This document shows, piece after piece, positions 26,934 to 36,436 of a stretch of DNA of 64,000 nucleotides; positions within the stretch are counted from its first letter, which is position 1; each line of letters begins with the position of its first letter. The stretch lies in contig JASGJE010000020.1 of the NCBI GenBank assembly GCA_049840875.1, positions 124,001-188,000 of the forward strand, written 5' to 3'. Under the pieces are notes generated by a model that was not told where the DNA came from, ran no database searches, and worked only from the letters and a program-made list of their open reading frames with translations. The DNA comes from JAFDYH01 sp049840875. Lineage in GTDB: Bacteria; Bacteroidota; Bacteroidia; Chitinophagales; Chitinophagaceae. Position numbers and translations under genes: made by a program.

Positions 26934-28532
26934 ATGGACTGTATTGTTACCAAACTGCCTTACCGCGACACAAATTATTTTTCCAAAATCGTATTGGATT
27001 ATCTCGATCAACCGGCCAACCTTTCGTCTTTTTTTGATCAGTCTCCCACATTGGAAGGAATTAAAAAGGCTATAGAACAAAAAAGAAAGCAACCTGTCAA
27101 TCGTGAAGTATTAGTCGGGGAATTAAAAAAACAATACGCTGATCTTAATTCGGAGGCGGCTGTTGAAAGAAATATTGAAGCGCTTTTATCAGCAGGTACG
27201 TTTACCATAACAACAGCTCATCAACCCAATATATTCACCGGTCCACTTTACTTCTTATACAAGATTCTGCATGCAATTAAGCTAGTCGAATACCTCAACC
27301 ATTCATTACCGGGAAATAAGTTTGTACCGGTATATTATATGGGCTGCGAAGATGCGGATCTTGATGAATTGGGACATCTTTTCCTGGAAGGGGATAAGCT
27401 AAGTTGGAATACAAAACAAAAAGGCGCGGTTGGCCATATGTTGGTTGATAAAGAGCTGCTGAAATTAATAGACGAAATGGAAGCGCCTCTGAGCGGTGAG
27501 CCATTTGGGGAAGAAGTTGTTGCTCTTTTGCGGGATAGTTATAAAGAAGGTGATTTAATTCAAAATGCAACATTTAGGATTGTTCATGCTTTATTCGGCC
27601 GTTTCGGTCTTGTTGTTTTAATCCCGGACAATGCCGCATTAAAAAGACAGATGATTGAAGTGTTTAAAGATGACTTATTAAATCAACAGCCTTCAGCAAT
27701 CGTAGGTGATACATCTGCAAGATTAAATGAGCTATACAAGGTTCAGGCAAATCCGAGAGAGATTAATTTATTTTATCTGAAGGATAATATTCGTGAAAGA
27801 ATTGAAATAAAATCCGGAAGATATGAGGTATTGAATACGGACATCTCTTTTACTAAAGAAGAATTGCTGGTTGAATTAGATAGAAACCCAGAACGGTTCA
27901 GTCCAAATGTAATTCTGCGTGGTTTGTTCCAGGAAACCATTCTGCCGAATATTATTTTCATTGGGGGAGGAGGAGAACTGGCTTACTGGCTGCAATTGAA
28001 GGATCTGTTCGATCATTACAACGTGTGTTACCCGGTATTATGTCTTCGCAATTCATTTTTAATTATTGAAAAGAAATGGCAGGAAAAAATCGATAAGCTT
28101 GATTTTAATCCTGCCGATTTTTTTTCGGGTGAACAGGGCTTGCTGAATAAACTGGTAACAAGAGATTCAAAACATGAAGTTAAGTTGAATGGTTCATTGA
28201 TACAGGTGGAGGAGCTTTATGATAATTTCAGAAAGCAAGCTGCTGAGATAGATGAGACATTAGCTCCGCATGTCGATGCATTGAAGACAAGAACGATACA
28301 ACGCCTGCAGGAATTGGAAAAGAAAATGCTTCGAGCTGAGAAAAGAAAATTTTCAGACCAGCAACGACAGATTCAAATTATCAGGGAAAAACTTTTTCCG
28401 AAGAATAGTTTGCAGGAGAGAATTGATAACTTCAGCTCGTACTATGCAAAATGGGGAAAAGACTTTATTGATAACTTATACCGGCATTCGCTAACATTAG
28501 ACAATGAGTTCGTTATTCTTTCTGAAAAATAG
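26934..28532 (+). CDS. bshC: Bacillithiol biosynthesis cysteine-adding enzyme
   Basis: A 532-residue protein of the BshC family. In the bacillithiol pathway it adds cysteine to glucosaminyl-malate, the last step in making this low-molecular-weight thiol. Recognisable features are the Rossmann-type core with ITTAHQPNIFTGPLYFLYKILHAI, VYYMGCEDADLDELGHLFL and ILPNIIFIGGGGELAYWLQLK, and a C-terminal coiled coil (about 440-490, QRLQELEKKMLRAEKRK). The length matches BshC. bshA and bshB are not in the window. There is no signal peptide; it is cytoplasmic. Confidence 0.9.
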   Translation: MDCIVTKLPYRDTNYFSKIVLDYLDQPANLSSFFDQSPTLEGIKKAIEQKRKQPVNREVLVGELKKQYADLNSEAAVERNIEALLSAGTFTITTAHQPNIFTGPLYFLYKILHAIKLVEYLNHSLPGNKFVPVYYMGCEDADLDELGHLFLEGDKLSWNTKQKGAVGHMLVDKELLKLIDEMEAPLSGEPFGEEVVALLRDSYKEGDLIQNATFRIVHALFGRFGLVVLIPDNAALKRQMIEVFKDDLLNQQPSAIVGDTSARLNELYKVQANPREINLFYLKDNIRERIEIKSGRYEVLNTDISFTKEELLVELDRNPERFSPNVILRGLFQETILPNIIFIGGGGELAYWLQLKDLFDHYNVCYPVLCLRNSFLIIEKKWQEKIDKLDFNPADFFSGEQGLLNKLVTRDSKHEVKLNGSLIQVEELYDNFRKQAAEIDETLAPHVDALKTRTIQRLQELEKKMLRAEKRKFSDQQRQIQIIREKLFPKNSLQERIDNFSSYYAKWGKDFIDNLYRHSLTLDNEFVILSEK

Positions 28533-28549
28533 AATGCCATCAATCAATG

Positions 28550-30085
28550 TTATCGTACTACCATTCCATTCTGATCTTTTACAAATAAGTAAGTGTCAGG
28601 GTCAACAAATTCATTCACTTGTAATTCAATCGCTGTCGCTTTACCATTAGCCACGGTAAATTTTGCGGGGTAAATGCCATAGGCAATATTGTTGTAAGTA
28701 ATCCTGAACGTATTGTTGTTCATATATTCCATATAGCCCAGCAATTCCGGGTGATGCTCGAAATGACAAATCAATAAGTCGCCGCTCTTGGCAATAATTA
28801 CTTTCCCATAAACTGTATTTACATACTCACCGGTAAAATCTTCTAATTTAATATCAGGTTGATTTTTCTTATCAACGCTATCTTTCATGGCAGCGAGTTC
28901 ATTGTCTTTTTTTATCTTATTGGCGACAAAAAACTGGTATTGAAAATCGCTTCGATCGCTATAAGGTACATTCAGGTAAGCATCCAGTATCTGGTATCGC
29001 AACGCTTCAAAGAAACTTTGATTGTCGTTGTTGGTGAGAATTGTTATTCCCAATTTTTCTTCAGGCACAAAACATACATTGGTAACGTTGCCAAATGCGC
29101 CGCCTGTGTGCCAGTATACCTGTTTGCCCGCGTAGTCAGTCATAAAAACGCCAAGGCCATAAGCACGCATATGCGTTGGATAATAAGGCGATTTTCTGCT
29201 GCCGACTATAATGTTTGCGTCTCTTGTTTTTTGCAAAACAGGCCACGGTAACACTTGCTTTCCTTCATATCGGCCGCTATCCAGTTGCATCAATATCCAT
29301 TTGCTAAGATCGTTTACATTACTGACCATACTTGTCGCCGGTCCCAGGTTATCGACATGATCAAAAGGAATAACGGTAAGATTGCTGTATAAATTATTGT
29401 GAGGCTTAGCCACGTTATTACGTAGCGGAAGATCTTCCGTATTCATATAAGTATTGCTCATGCCCAGTGGCTGCAGAATGTTTTCTTTTACATAGTTTTC
29501 CCAGCTTTCACCCGTTACTGATGCCAGTATTTCACCCGCAACCATGAATGCCGAATTGCAGTAACCATAATCCTGCCTGAACACGCCGGTTGGCTTCAGA
29601 TACCGCATCTTCCAGATGATTGAATCTTTTGGCAGATTAGAATTCCAGAATGTAAAATCGCCCTGGAAAGTTTTTGTACCGAGCCGATGGCAAAGCAGAT
29701 CTGTTATTGTTACCAGCTCTGTAGTTTTATTATCGTACAAAGTGAACCATGGAATGTACTTCGTTACCTTATCATTCAGCGATAATTTTTTCTCGTAATC
29801 GAGCTTGGCCATCGATGTGCCGGTAAACAATTTGGAGTTTGACGCAATAATGAAAAGTGTGTTCTCATCTACTTTGTCAGGTTTGCCAATTTCGCGAACG
29901 CCGTAACCTTTTTTTAACACCACTTTTCCATCTTTCACTATTGCTATCGATAGTCCGGGAATTTGCCATTGTTTCATTCCTCGTTCTATGTAGCTATCAA
30001 GACTGTCTGTAATGAAGGAAGGAGTTTGTGCAAAAAGGGTAACAGAAAAAAATAGTATAAATCCGGTGCCAATCAACCGTTTCAT
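28550..30085 (-). CDS. Exported class C beta-lactamase-like serine hydrolase
   Basis: A 511-residue serine hydrolase with a signal peptide (LIGTGFILFFSVTLFAQ). The penicillin-recognising motifs are in order: SxxK at Ser82-Asn-Ser-Lys85, YxN in DYGYCNSAF and the HTG triad in YWHTGGAFG. The C-terminal 110 residues (EDFTGEYVNTVYGKVIIA ...) are a DUF3471-type beta domain often fused to these proteins. This points to an esterase/peptidase of the Beta-lactamase (PF00144) group rather than a true AmpC, whose length is about 380. It is convergent with bshC, 17 bases apart. It might act on D-amino-acid peptides of the wall. Confidence 0.85.
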   Translation of the reverse strand: MKRLIGTGFILFFSVTLFAQTPSFITDSLDSYIERGMKQWQIPGLSIAIVKDGKVVLKKGYGVREIGKPDKVDENTLFIIASNSKLFTGTSMAKLDYEKKLSLNDKVTKYIPWFTLYDNKTTELVTITDLLCHRLGTKTFQGDFTFWNSNLPKDSIIWKMRYLKPTGVFRQDYGYCNSAFMVAGEILASVTGESWENYVKENILQPLGMSNTYMNTEDLPLRNNVAKPHNNLYSNLTVIPFDHVDNLGPATSMVSNVNDLSKWILMQLDSGRYEGKQVLPWPVLQKTRDANIIVGSRKSPYYPTHMRAYGLGVFMTDYAGKQVYWHTGGAFGNVTNVCFVPEEKLGITILTNNDNQSFFEALRYQILDAYLNVPYSDRSDFQYQFFVANKIKKDNELAAMKDSVDKKNQPDIKLEDFTGEYVNTVYGKVIIAKSGDLLICHFEHHPELLGYMEYMNNNTFRITYNNIAYGIYPAKFTVANGKATAIELQVNEFVDPDTYLFVKDQNGMVVR

Positions 30086-30224
30086 GAATATTCTTTTTTG
30101 TGAAGATAAGGCAAAGTGAAAAATAGTTGCATTTTGGAGGAAAGTCGTGAAGTCCGGAGTTCTTAGTCGGTAGTATGCAGTTTTCAGTTCGCAATTTGCA
30201 ACTTCAATACGGGAATGTTATCGA

Positions 30225-30266
30225 TTAAAAAAGCCACACTTCAAAAGATGTTTTGATTGTGGCTTC
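30225..30266 (-). terminator. Intrinsic terminator of the beta-barrel gene
   Basis: A long stem of aagccaca-n-tcaaaa against ttttga-n-tgtggctt (30231-30265) is followed on the minus strand by six T. It lies 67 bases after the stop at 30333. Confidence 0.7.
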
Positions 30267-30332
30267 AAAGATTGTAATCACGTGTTTCTTTCCTGTTAAT
30301 CCTGAATATCCAATAAATCCCGGTTCAGACAA

Positions 30333-30860
30333 CTAATGCCCGAATGTAAACCTTGCTGTAAACGCTAATGCTGCCGGTTCAAAATTGATATCCTGTACCA
30401 GGTTTAGTTCAGGTTTCCAATCCAATGAAATATTCAATGGTATTTTGTCAAACTTATAATCCAAACCTGCTACGCCCTGTGCGCCAAAGTATGTATTTCG
30501 TTCTTCAATCTTTTTTTCCGGATTGTATTCTTTGCTGAAACCGAGATATCCGCCGGCGCCATAAAACCATTGCAGTCCTGCAGTGCCAATAGGTTGATGA
30601 AATTCAAGCAATGCGCCAAAAGCAAGAGGATCACCAAAGGATACTAGTGCTTCGATAGCAGCACGGCTATTCATAAAATATTTAAATGAAACAGAATTGT
30701 TAACGATGGCTGGCGCACTGCTAAGTCGAACACCGATTGCCATTTTGTATGCTGGTTGATCGCCGGTCGGTTCTTTTACTACAGCAACATCCTGTGCAGA
30801 AACGTGCTTGGTTAAAAGAAATGCGGTGAAGAGTGCAAGGGTAACTGTGCTTCTTTTCAT
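30333..30860 (-). CDS. Small outer-membrane beta-barrel-like protein
   Basis: A 175-residue protein with a signal peptide (LALFTAFLLTKHVSAQ). The mature part is made of alternating hydrophobic/polar strands (YKMAIGVRLSS, GTAGLQWFYGAGGYLGF, PLNISLDWKPELNL, AALAFTARFTFGH) that end with an aromatic near the C-terminus, as in 8-stranded outer-membrane barrels. The size fits an OmpX/OmpW-like barrel, but no named family is recognised. It is 233 bases downstream of the OstA-like gene, separated by a REP-like hairpin. Function unknown. Confidence 0.6.
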   Translation of the reverse strand: MKRSTVTLALFTAFLLTKHVSAQDVAVVKEPTGDQPAYKMAIGVRLSSAPAIVNNSVSFKYFMNSRAAIEALVSFGDPLAFGALLEFHQPIGTAGLQWFYGAGGYLGFSKEYNPEKKIEERNTYFGAQGVAGLDYKFDKIPLNISLDWKPELNLVQDINFEPAALAFTARFTFGH

Positions 30861-31053
30861 AACTGATTGTTGTTTGTTTACGGGGAAACGAAAAGAATGC
30901 TGGTAAATTTTAAAGAAAATGTAAAAGCAGTGTTATGGAAAATGTAAAGCAGGAGAAGAAAATTAAAAAGTAAAAATGAAAAACGGTGACAACTGAGCGG
31001 ATATCTTTATTAAACATTTTCGGGTTTACGATAAGCGAGGTCTGTGTGTTGGT

Positions 31054-31087
31054 GGCCTTCTCCTTAGGAGAAGGTCGGGATGAGGCC
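31054..31087. repeat. REP-like hairpin between the barrel and OstA-like genes
   Basis: ccttctcc-tta-ggagaagg (31056-31074) is followed by tcgggatgagg, inside ggcc ... ggcc. The sequence resembles the short ctcctt-aggag-ggtcggggtgag repeats found many times in Bacteroidota genomes. Only one copy is in the window. Confidence 0.55.
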
Positions 31088-31093
31088 GCCTTC

Positions 31094-33142
31094 TTACTCA
31101 AACAATTCATACTTCGTCTTTGGTCTTCTTGCTTCGAGCCATTTGAAACTTGACAAACGCATGTCTTCAGGCTTTTTTTGTCGTATTGGCCATAGTGTAC
31201 CTTTTACCGAACTGCGGAAGACAACTCTTTCAATCTCTTTCAATTTGAAATAAACATCCATTATATCAGATTGTGACTGGTTGATACCGGTATATGCGCT
31301 GTCTTTATCCTGCATGAAATAAATACATTCTGCTGAACCTTTTGCCCGCACAGAATCAATTTCACCGTCGAGAAAATAAGCATCCATCCGTGAAGACTTT
31401 ATCTGGTTGAAGGCTTCTTTCTCCAAATGATTTACTAAAAAGCTATTATTCCAAACTTTCAGATGGTCTGGCTGTTTGTTTTTTGTTACCATAAAGATGG
31501 TGTCACCGGTAATCTGGCTGCCTTTTGACCATACAATCGGATCTTTAAATAAACGGAATGTAGAATCGTGAAATGAATAAAACATACTATCACCAACGGC
31601 CTGCATTGAATCGGAATAGATACGTACATGACTATATCCTTCGAAATACCGGTTTGTACTATCGGTTTCTTTCAGATCTACTACAGTTGCCCCGGTCAGT
31701 TCATTTTTATTTGCAGTCGTATCACTCGCAGGTTGTACCGGTATTGCAAGCTTTTGTTTGCCGCGTTTTTCTTTTTTTGATAAACTGATTTTGGGGTTCA
31801 ATGTGGAATCTTGCTTAGACACTGCCGCAATCTTAATTGTAGAATCAACCGGTTTCGGCATCGCCTTATTCAACGAATCAGTTTTTATCAACGCCGTTTT
31901 ATCTGCCAGCGTATCGTTTTTAGATAACGAATCAATTTTGATAGCGAGTTTATTGCCGGTAGAATCGTGCTGTATTAATCCGGTATCCTTTTTTGAAACA
32001 GAATCATTCACAATTGCGATGCTGGATTTTATTGTCGAGTCATTATTGTGAGCAGAATCCAGCTTCGCATTTATTTTACCAATCGCTGATGAATCTATTT
32101 TTGAAGTGCTGTCTTTCCTAAAGGATGCAGGTGTTGTATTCAGATCTGTTAACCGTGCCGAAAACAAGGTATCAGCTGTGACATAAATAGAGTCTGATTC
32201 TTGTTTAATGATCATGATAGGCTTTACTGTTGCGAGTATCGCTTCCGTTTTTCTGTTACGGAATATTTTGTCAGCATAAATGGTAGTTCCATTCACTGAA
32301 TCAACAACTACCGCGCTTCCGAGAGCTTCTGAAATTCCGGTCGAATCATTAAATGCGATTCGTCTTCCTCTTACAGTGGTCTTTCCATCTTGGACAACCG
32401 GGAAGTCACCAAATTCTGCTTTTCCTTGTTTTAAATCATAGTATCCGCTTTTCGTTGTTATTTTTCGCTTACTACTGTCAATGATTACCGTTTCTGTGAT
32501 AAAACGTACTGTTTCAAATGCGGTGCTGTATAATAATGAATCTGCAGTTAACCGGTAAGCCGGATCAACCAGTACAACATTCTTTTTAAAATAAACATCC
32601 TTCAGGTCAGCATAGTAAATTCCTTCCTGGCTGGTGAGTACAGATTTTTTATTTTTTACAGTCCCTCCCTTCGTATAAGTTCCCACTTTTGTATTCATGT
32701 CGTAATCCATATCCGGCGTTGTCAATTCACCATGACCATCGGTGAGTTTTACATTGCCATTAAAATATGCCTTCTTGGTTTGGGTGAGATAACGGAGATA
32801 GTCTGAATAGATGTCAGTCGTATCCGAATCATTGATATGTACGTGTCCAAATGCTTCGAATACTTTTTTGAGATTATCAATAACACAACTGTCGCAATAA
32901 AATAAACTTGTTCCCTGCTTCAGCCTTACATCACCAACCAATATCTGGAGGTCTGTTGTATCATTCGGCTTTTTAAGATTCAGTTTGTTGCTATGTAATA
33001 TCTCGACAATTCTGGTTGTATCACCGGCAACAGTTGTTGTAGTTCTCGGTGCGTTGGGATTATTTTGTTGTGCGGAAACGATCTGCAGATTTCCCAGCAG
33101 TATTAAAAAGACGATACAATAATAAGTAAGCTTCCTGTGCAT
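31094..33142 (-). CDS. OstA/LptA-like envelope protein
   Basis: A 682-residue exported protein (signal LTYYCIVFLILLGNLQIVSAQ). It has two regions of OstA-type beta-jellyroll strands: residues about 40-310 (VGDVRLKQGTSLFYCDSC, HVHINDSDTTDIYSDYLRY, GNVKLTDGHGELTTPDMDY) and about 490-660. They are split by a low-complexity Asp/Ser/Lys/Thr linker. OstA/LptA proteins carry lipopolysaccharide across the periplasm to LptD. It lies 2 bases after the MCE gene and is near the divergent lptD, which supports a role in lipid or LPS export. The long linker is unusual for LptA. Confidence 0.8.
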   Translation of the reverse strand: MHRKLTYYCIVFLILLGNLQIVSAQQNNPNAPRTTTTVAGDTTRIVEILHSNKLNLKKPNDTTDLQILVGDVRLKQGTSLFYCDSCVIDNLKKVFEAFGHVHINDSDTTDIYSDYLRYLTQTKKAYFNGNVKLTDGHGELTTPDMDYDMNTKVGTYTKGGTVKNKKSVLTSQEGIYYADLKDVYFKKNVVLVDPAYRLTADSLLYSTAFETVRFITETVIIDSSKRKITTKSGYYDLKQGKAEFGDFPVVQDGKTTVRGRRIAFNDSTGISEALGSAVVVDSVNGTTIYADKIFRNRKTEAILATVKPIMIIKQESDSIYVTADTLFSARLTDLNTTPASFRKDSTSKIDSSAIGKINAKLDSAHNNDSTIKSSIAIVNDSVSKKDTGLIQHDSTGNKLAIKIDSLSKNDTLADKTALIKTDSLNKAMPKPVDSTIKIAAVSKQDSTLNPKISLSKKEKRGKQKLAIPVQPASDTTANKNELTGATVVDLKETDSTNRYFEGYSHVRIYSDSMQAVGDSMFYSFHDSTFRLFKDPIVWSKGSQITGDTIFMVTKNKQPDHLKVWNNSFLVNHLEKEAFNQIKSSRMDAYFLDGEIDSVRAKGSAECIYFMQDKDSAYTGINQSQSDIMDVYFKLKEIERVVFRSSVKGTLWPIRQKKPEDMRLSSFKWLEARRPKTKYELFE

Positions 33143-33144
33143 TT

Positions 33145-34137
33145 TTAATTTGCCCTTGCGGAGAGAGTATCTTTTACCGTTGGCGAATTTAAAGGGCCGG
33201 TTTTATCTTTTTTGCCAAACACAGAAATATTAACATAGCGTTTCGGGTGTACGCGGATATCATCCAATAACAACTCTGCGCTTGCAATAGTATTTGTTAA
33301 TTTATTATACACTGTTTTATCATTCATCAATGCACCAAGCGTGCCATTCGGGCTATTTACTTTTTGCAGAATCTGTTTCAATTCTGTAATGGCACCTTTA
33401 ACGGAATCCAACGTCTGATTCAACGGGAGGTTTGCAAACTTCTTCGCCAGCATATTGGCGTTTGATATAAGCGCTGTGATGCTGTCGTTATTCTTTTTTA
33501 AATTACCGGTTACAGATGATGCATTGCTCAATGTTTCATTCAACGGCCCGTTTTTATCATTTACCAATGCTTTTAATGAATGACTTGCATCTTTCAGGTT
33601 AGCCAGTATCTGGCTGATATTTCCTTTCGTATTCGGATCGAGAATGCGATTGATACCACCCAATGTGACTTTTAAGGAATCAATCACATCTTTTATTTTG
33701 ATTAAAGCCGGGCTTAACTGCGATTTTACATCGCCCAATATACCATTATCAATTTTAGTAGCCAATGTATCACCTTCGGCCATGTTTTCTTTTGCATCAC
33801 CTCTTTCAATTACGATGCTGGATGAACCGATAAGGCTTGCGGAAATATAAGCAACTGAGTTCTTTGGAATGTTTACGTCTTTAGTGAGATTGATTGTAAC
33901 GACGATGCCGGTAACATCTTTGTCTTTCGGAGCAAGATTATACACCGTACCAATCGGCAGGCCGTTAATTTTTACCGGGTTTGATTTTTCCAGTGAACCG
34001 AGATCAGTAAAGACTGCATAGATATTCGTGCTGTGCGAGAATACGTTTTTCCCTTTCAAGAAATTAAATCCCGTAATCAGTAACGCAAGCGCTACCACTG
34101 CTAACACACCAACTTTTGTTTCGTTATTGATCTTCAT
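33145..34137 (-). CDS. MCE/MlaD-family lipid-transport protein
   Basis: A 330-residue protein with one N-terminal membrane anchor (VGVLAVVALALLITGFNFL). An MCE domain runs from about residue 38 to 120: IYAVFTDLGSLEKSNPVKING, PIGTVYNL, YISASLIGSSSIVIERGD (read in parts). The C-terminal half is helical with repeated SLKALVNDKNGP/LNETL-like segments. MlaD-like proteins form hexameric rings in the periplasm that pass phospholipids between the membranes. The matching MlaE permease and MlaF ATPase are not seen here. It is co-transcribed with the OstA-like gene (2-base gap). Confidence 0.85.
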   Translation of the reverse strand: MKINNETKVGVLAVVALALLITGFNFLKGKNVFSHSTNIYAVFTDLGSLEKSNPVKINGLPIGTVYNLAPKDKDVTGIVVTINLTKDVNIPKNSVAYISASLIGSSSIVIERGDAKENMAEGDTLATKIDNGILGDVKSQLSPALIKIKDVIDSLKVTLGGINRILDPNTKGNISQILANLKDASHSLKALVNDKNGPLNETLSNASSVTGNLKKNNDSITALISNANMLAKKFANLPLNQTLDSVKGAITELKQILQKVNSPNGTLGALMNDKTVYNKLTNTIASAELLLDDIRVHPKRYVNISVFGKKDKTGPLNSPTVKDTLSARAN

Positions 34138-34320
34138 GTAATACAGGTTTATTCAAGGGTGACCGAATTCCTGGTCCGTTTATTTTACCAATCAGCCGCC
34201 AAATTAATAAAAAACGGCCACGAATTCAGTAATCAGGGCATTTTTAAAAGCCACAACATGTGAATAAAGGGGTAATAAAGAACACGTTAATTAAACAAGA
34301 AGCGGGATGTATAAGTTCAG

Positions 34321-35361
34321 TTATTTCGTCACAGCGTTTCTTTTTCTTTCTTTTTCGTCAAACATTTCAAGAAAGGCCTTATTGATTTTTGCGTTTGATG
34401 TACTGTCTGGCTGATTAACAACCGGCTGTTGCGGCTGCTCATTATTTACTTTTCCTTTTTCCAACCATGCGATATATGTTTTCACAGCATTGACTACACA
34501 GGTAGCGATTTCTTTCTGACCATCTTTGCTATTAAGATAATCTTCTTCTTCTTTATTGGTGAGATAGCCGGTTTCTACCAGTACGCTTGGCATTGCAGTT
34601 GCCTGCAGTACCCAAATGCCCACCTGCCGTTGTTGCTGGCCACGGCTCGTTCTGCCGGTTTTATAAAATTCATCTTCCACAAAACCAGAAAGAGTAGCGC
34701 TGCGTTTGAAAAATTGTTTGGTCTTCAGCAAAGACAATGCGATGAATTCAGGAGAGTTGGGATCGATGTCGCCATAGTTTTCTTTGTAATTATCTTCTTC
34801 CATCATCGCCGCATTTTCACGAACGGCTACTTCTTTGTCTTCATTCTTGTGTGCACCCCATATATAGGTTTCTGTACCTTTTGCAGGACTTGGCGTTGTC
34901 CAGTAACGATATTCAGGAACTCTTTTTTTTATGGTTCTTCTCTTTTTCCCTTTACCGACTGTTTGTGTAATTGTTTTGGTGCCGATTCTTTCACTATGTC
35001 GCACCGGAGGCATCGCATTGCAGTGGATAGAGATAAAAAGATCTCCTTTATTTTCATTCGCTATCTCGGCACGTCGATGCAGGTCTACAATGTTTTCATC
35101 TGGTCTTGTTTCTATTATTTTTACATCGGGTAACGCGTCTCTCAATTGAGCAACGAGTTCTTTTGCTACTGCAAGACAGATATCATCTTCGTACGAATAA
35201 CTTCCTTTGGCACCGTTATGATTTCCATTCGCCATAATACCATGCCCGGCATCTACTATCAGAGTGCGGAGCGCTTTTTGTTTCGTACCATGGGGAATAA
35301 AAGAAAACAAAAGCGGTGAAATAAAAACAGCCGTAAAAAAGAAAAGCGACTTTTTTATCAT
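34321..35361 (-). CDS. Exported N-acetylmuramoyl-L-alanine amidase (copy 1)
   Basis: A 346-residue zinc amidase (Amidase_3, AmiC-type) that cuts the amide bond between N-acetylmuramic acid and the stem peptide. It has a signal region (LFFFTAVFISPLLFSF), the first zinc His in IVDAGHG, SIHCNAM with the second His, and VLVETGYLTNKEEEDYL with the catalytic Glu. Between these lies a strongly basic insertion (KGKKRRTIKKR) absent from short amidases. The Zn-binding Glu of SYEDDICL is present. It starts 16 bases after copy 2 ends, as a tandem pair. The C-terminus is a Gln/Pro/Asn-rich tail. Confidence 0.9.
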   Translation of the reverse strand: MIKKSLFFFTAVFISPLLFSFIPHGTKQKALRTLIVDAGHGIMANGNHNGAKGSYSYEDDICLAVAKELVAQLRDALPDVKIIETRPDENIVDLHRRAEIANENKGDLFISIHCNAMPPVRHSERIGTKTITQTVGKGKKRRTIKKRVPEYRYWTTPSPAKGTETYIWGAHKNEDKEVAVRENAAMMEEDNYKENYGDIDPNSPEFIALSLLKTKQFFKRSATLSGFVEDEFYKTGRTSRGQQQRQVGIWVLQATAMPSVLVETGYLTNKEEEDYLNSKDGQKEIATCVVNAVKTYIAWLEKGKVNNEQPQQPVVNQPDSTSNAKINKAFLEMFDEKERKRNAVTK

Positions 35362-35377
35362 GCCTCAATATACTTTA

Positions 35378-36358
35378 TTAATTGCTAACACCCGATGCCG
35401 AAGATGTAGTTTTTGATTCCAGTCTTTGTTTATACGATCTGAATGCGTTCATTATATCAGTTACCATTTCTTCCTGGCCCTGGTCACTATTGATATATTG
35501 TTCTTCTTCTTTGTTTGAAATAAAACCTAACTCAACCAATACGCTTGGCATACCTGTAGCTTGCAGTACCCAGATGCCTTCGTCATTTCGTTGTTTTACA
35601 CCTCTGTCCACACGGCCTCTTTTTGCAAATTCTTTCTGGATCATGTCAGCGAAAATCAGGCTTTTCTTAAAGTATTGCTGTGCATAGATCAGCATTCTTG
35701 CCTTTTCCGCAGGATCAGATGGATCTGGTAATTGCACCGCGCCGGTTGAATCAATCTCTCCTGTGTAATCATTGTTCTTTGCGATAGAACTGGTTTTAGC
35801 TTCCGTTCTGTCGGCCGCCCATATATAGGATTCGGTGCCATGTGCTACATTTTCTCTCCACACATTTGCGTATTTGTATTCGTAATAAACTTCTTTTACC
35901 TTTTTCTTTTTTCGCTTAACCATTCTCGTTTTGCGAATACGTTCGGTAACGACTTTTTCGTACCAGCCACCCGCTTTTTTGCCAGCCGAATTGCAATGAA
36001 ACGAAAGAAAAAGGTCACCGCCGGATGCGTTTGCAAGGTCTGCACGGTAGTTTAAATCATCTCTCAATGTTGTTTTATTACCAGCATTCGCATCGGTTGT
36101 TCTTGTATAAATAACTTTGATATCGGGGAATTCTGCCTGTAACGCCTGGCCGAATTTTAACGCTACAGATAGGCTGACTTCTTTTTCTAATGATTTCAAT
36201 CCTTCAGCGCCGGAAAAATCGCCTCCGTGACCGGGATCGATGATAATTGTTCTTATTGTAGCCTTTGGAGATTGGGAAATTTTATAGCTGGGTACAAATG
36301 AAAAAATGGCTGGTAGCGTAAATAGAAATACCGAACAATAAACGATCTTTTTTATCAT
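35378..36358 (-). CDS. Exported N-acetylmuramoyl-L-alanine amidase (copy 2)
   Basis: A 326-residue Amidase_3 protein, paralogous to the downstream copy. The signal region is IVYCSVFLFTLPAIFSF. Motifs are IIDPGHGGDFSGAEG, SLEKEVSLSVALKF (zinc Glu), LSFHCNSAGKKAGGW and VLVELGFISNKEEEQYI. It also carries a basic insertion (RKTRMVKRKKKKVKEVYY), at a position matching copy 1. It is the first gene of the - strand group amidase, amidase, MCE, OstA. It is divergent from lptD with 78 bases between the starts, so a shared control region is likely. Confidence 0.9.
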   Translation of the reverse strand: MIKKIVYCSVFLFTLPAIFSFVPSYKISQSPKATIRTIIIDPGHGGDFSGAEGLKSLEKEVSLSVALKFGQALQAEFPDIKVIYTRTTDANAGNKTTLRDDLNYRADLANASGGDLFLSFHCNSAGKKAGGWYEKVVTERIRKTRMVKRKKKKVKEVYYEYKYANVWRENVAHGTESYIWAADRTEAKTSSIAKNNDYTGEIDSTGAVQLPDPSDPAEKARMLIYAQQYFKKSLIFADMIQKEFAKRGRVDRGVKQRNDEGIWVLQATGMPSVLVELGFISNKEEEQYINSDQGQEEMVTDIMNAFRSYKQRLESKTTSSASGVSN

Positions 36359-36436
36359 TTATGCTTTTATTTAGTGGGTTAGTCGGAATCTTCACAAATA
36401 GTTTAGGCCTGAAACAATTATTTTTGTCGCACCCGT

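Noticed and set aside
28550..30085. beta-lactamase regulated by the BlaI pair
   Set aside because: The hydrolase is 11 kb from blaI, lacks the operator motif upstream by eye, and has the length and DUF3471-like tail of a general serine hydrolase rather than a resistance enzyme.
34429..35133. 234-codon plus frame opposite amidase copy 1
   Set aside because: It is very rich in Phe and Ile, as expected for the reverse of Lys/Asn/Glu-rich coding, and the amidase frame has complete motifs.
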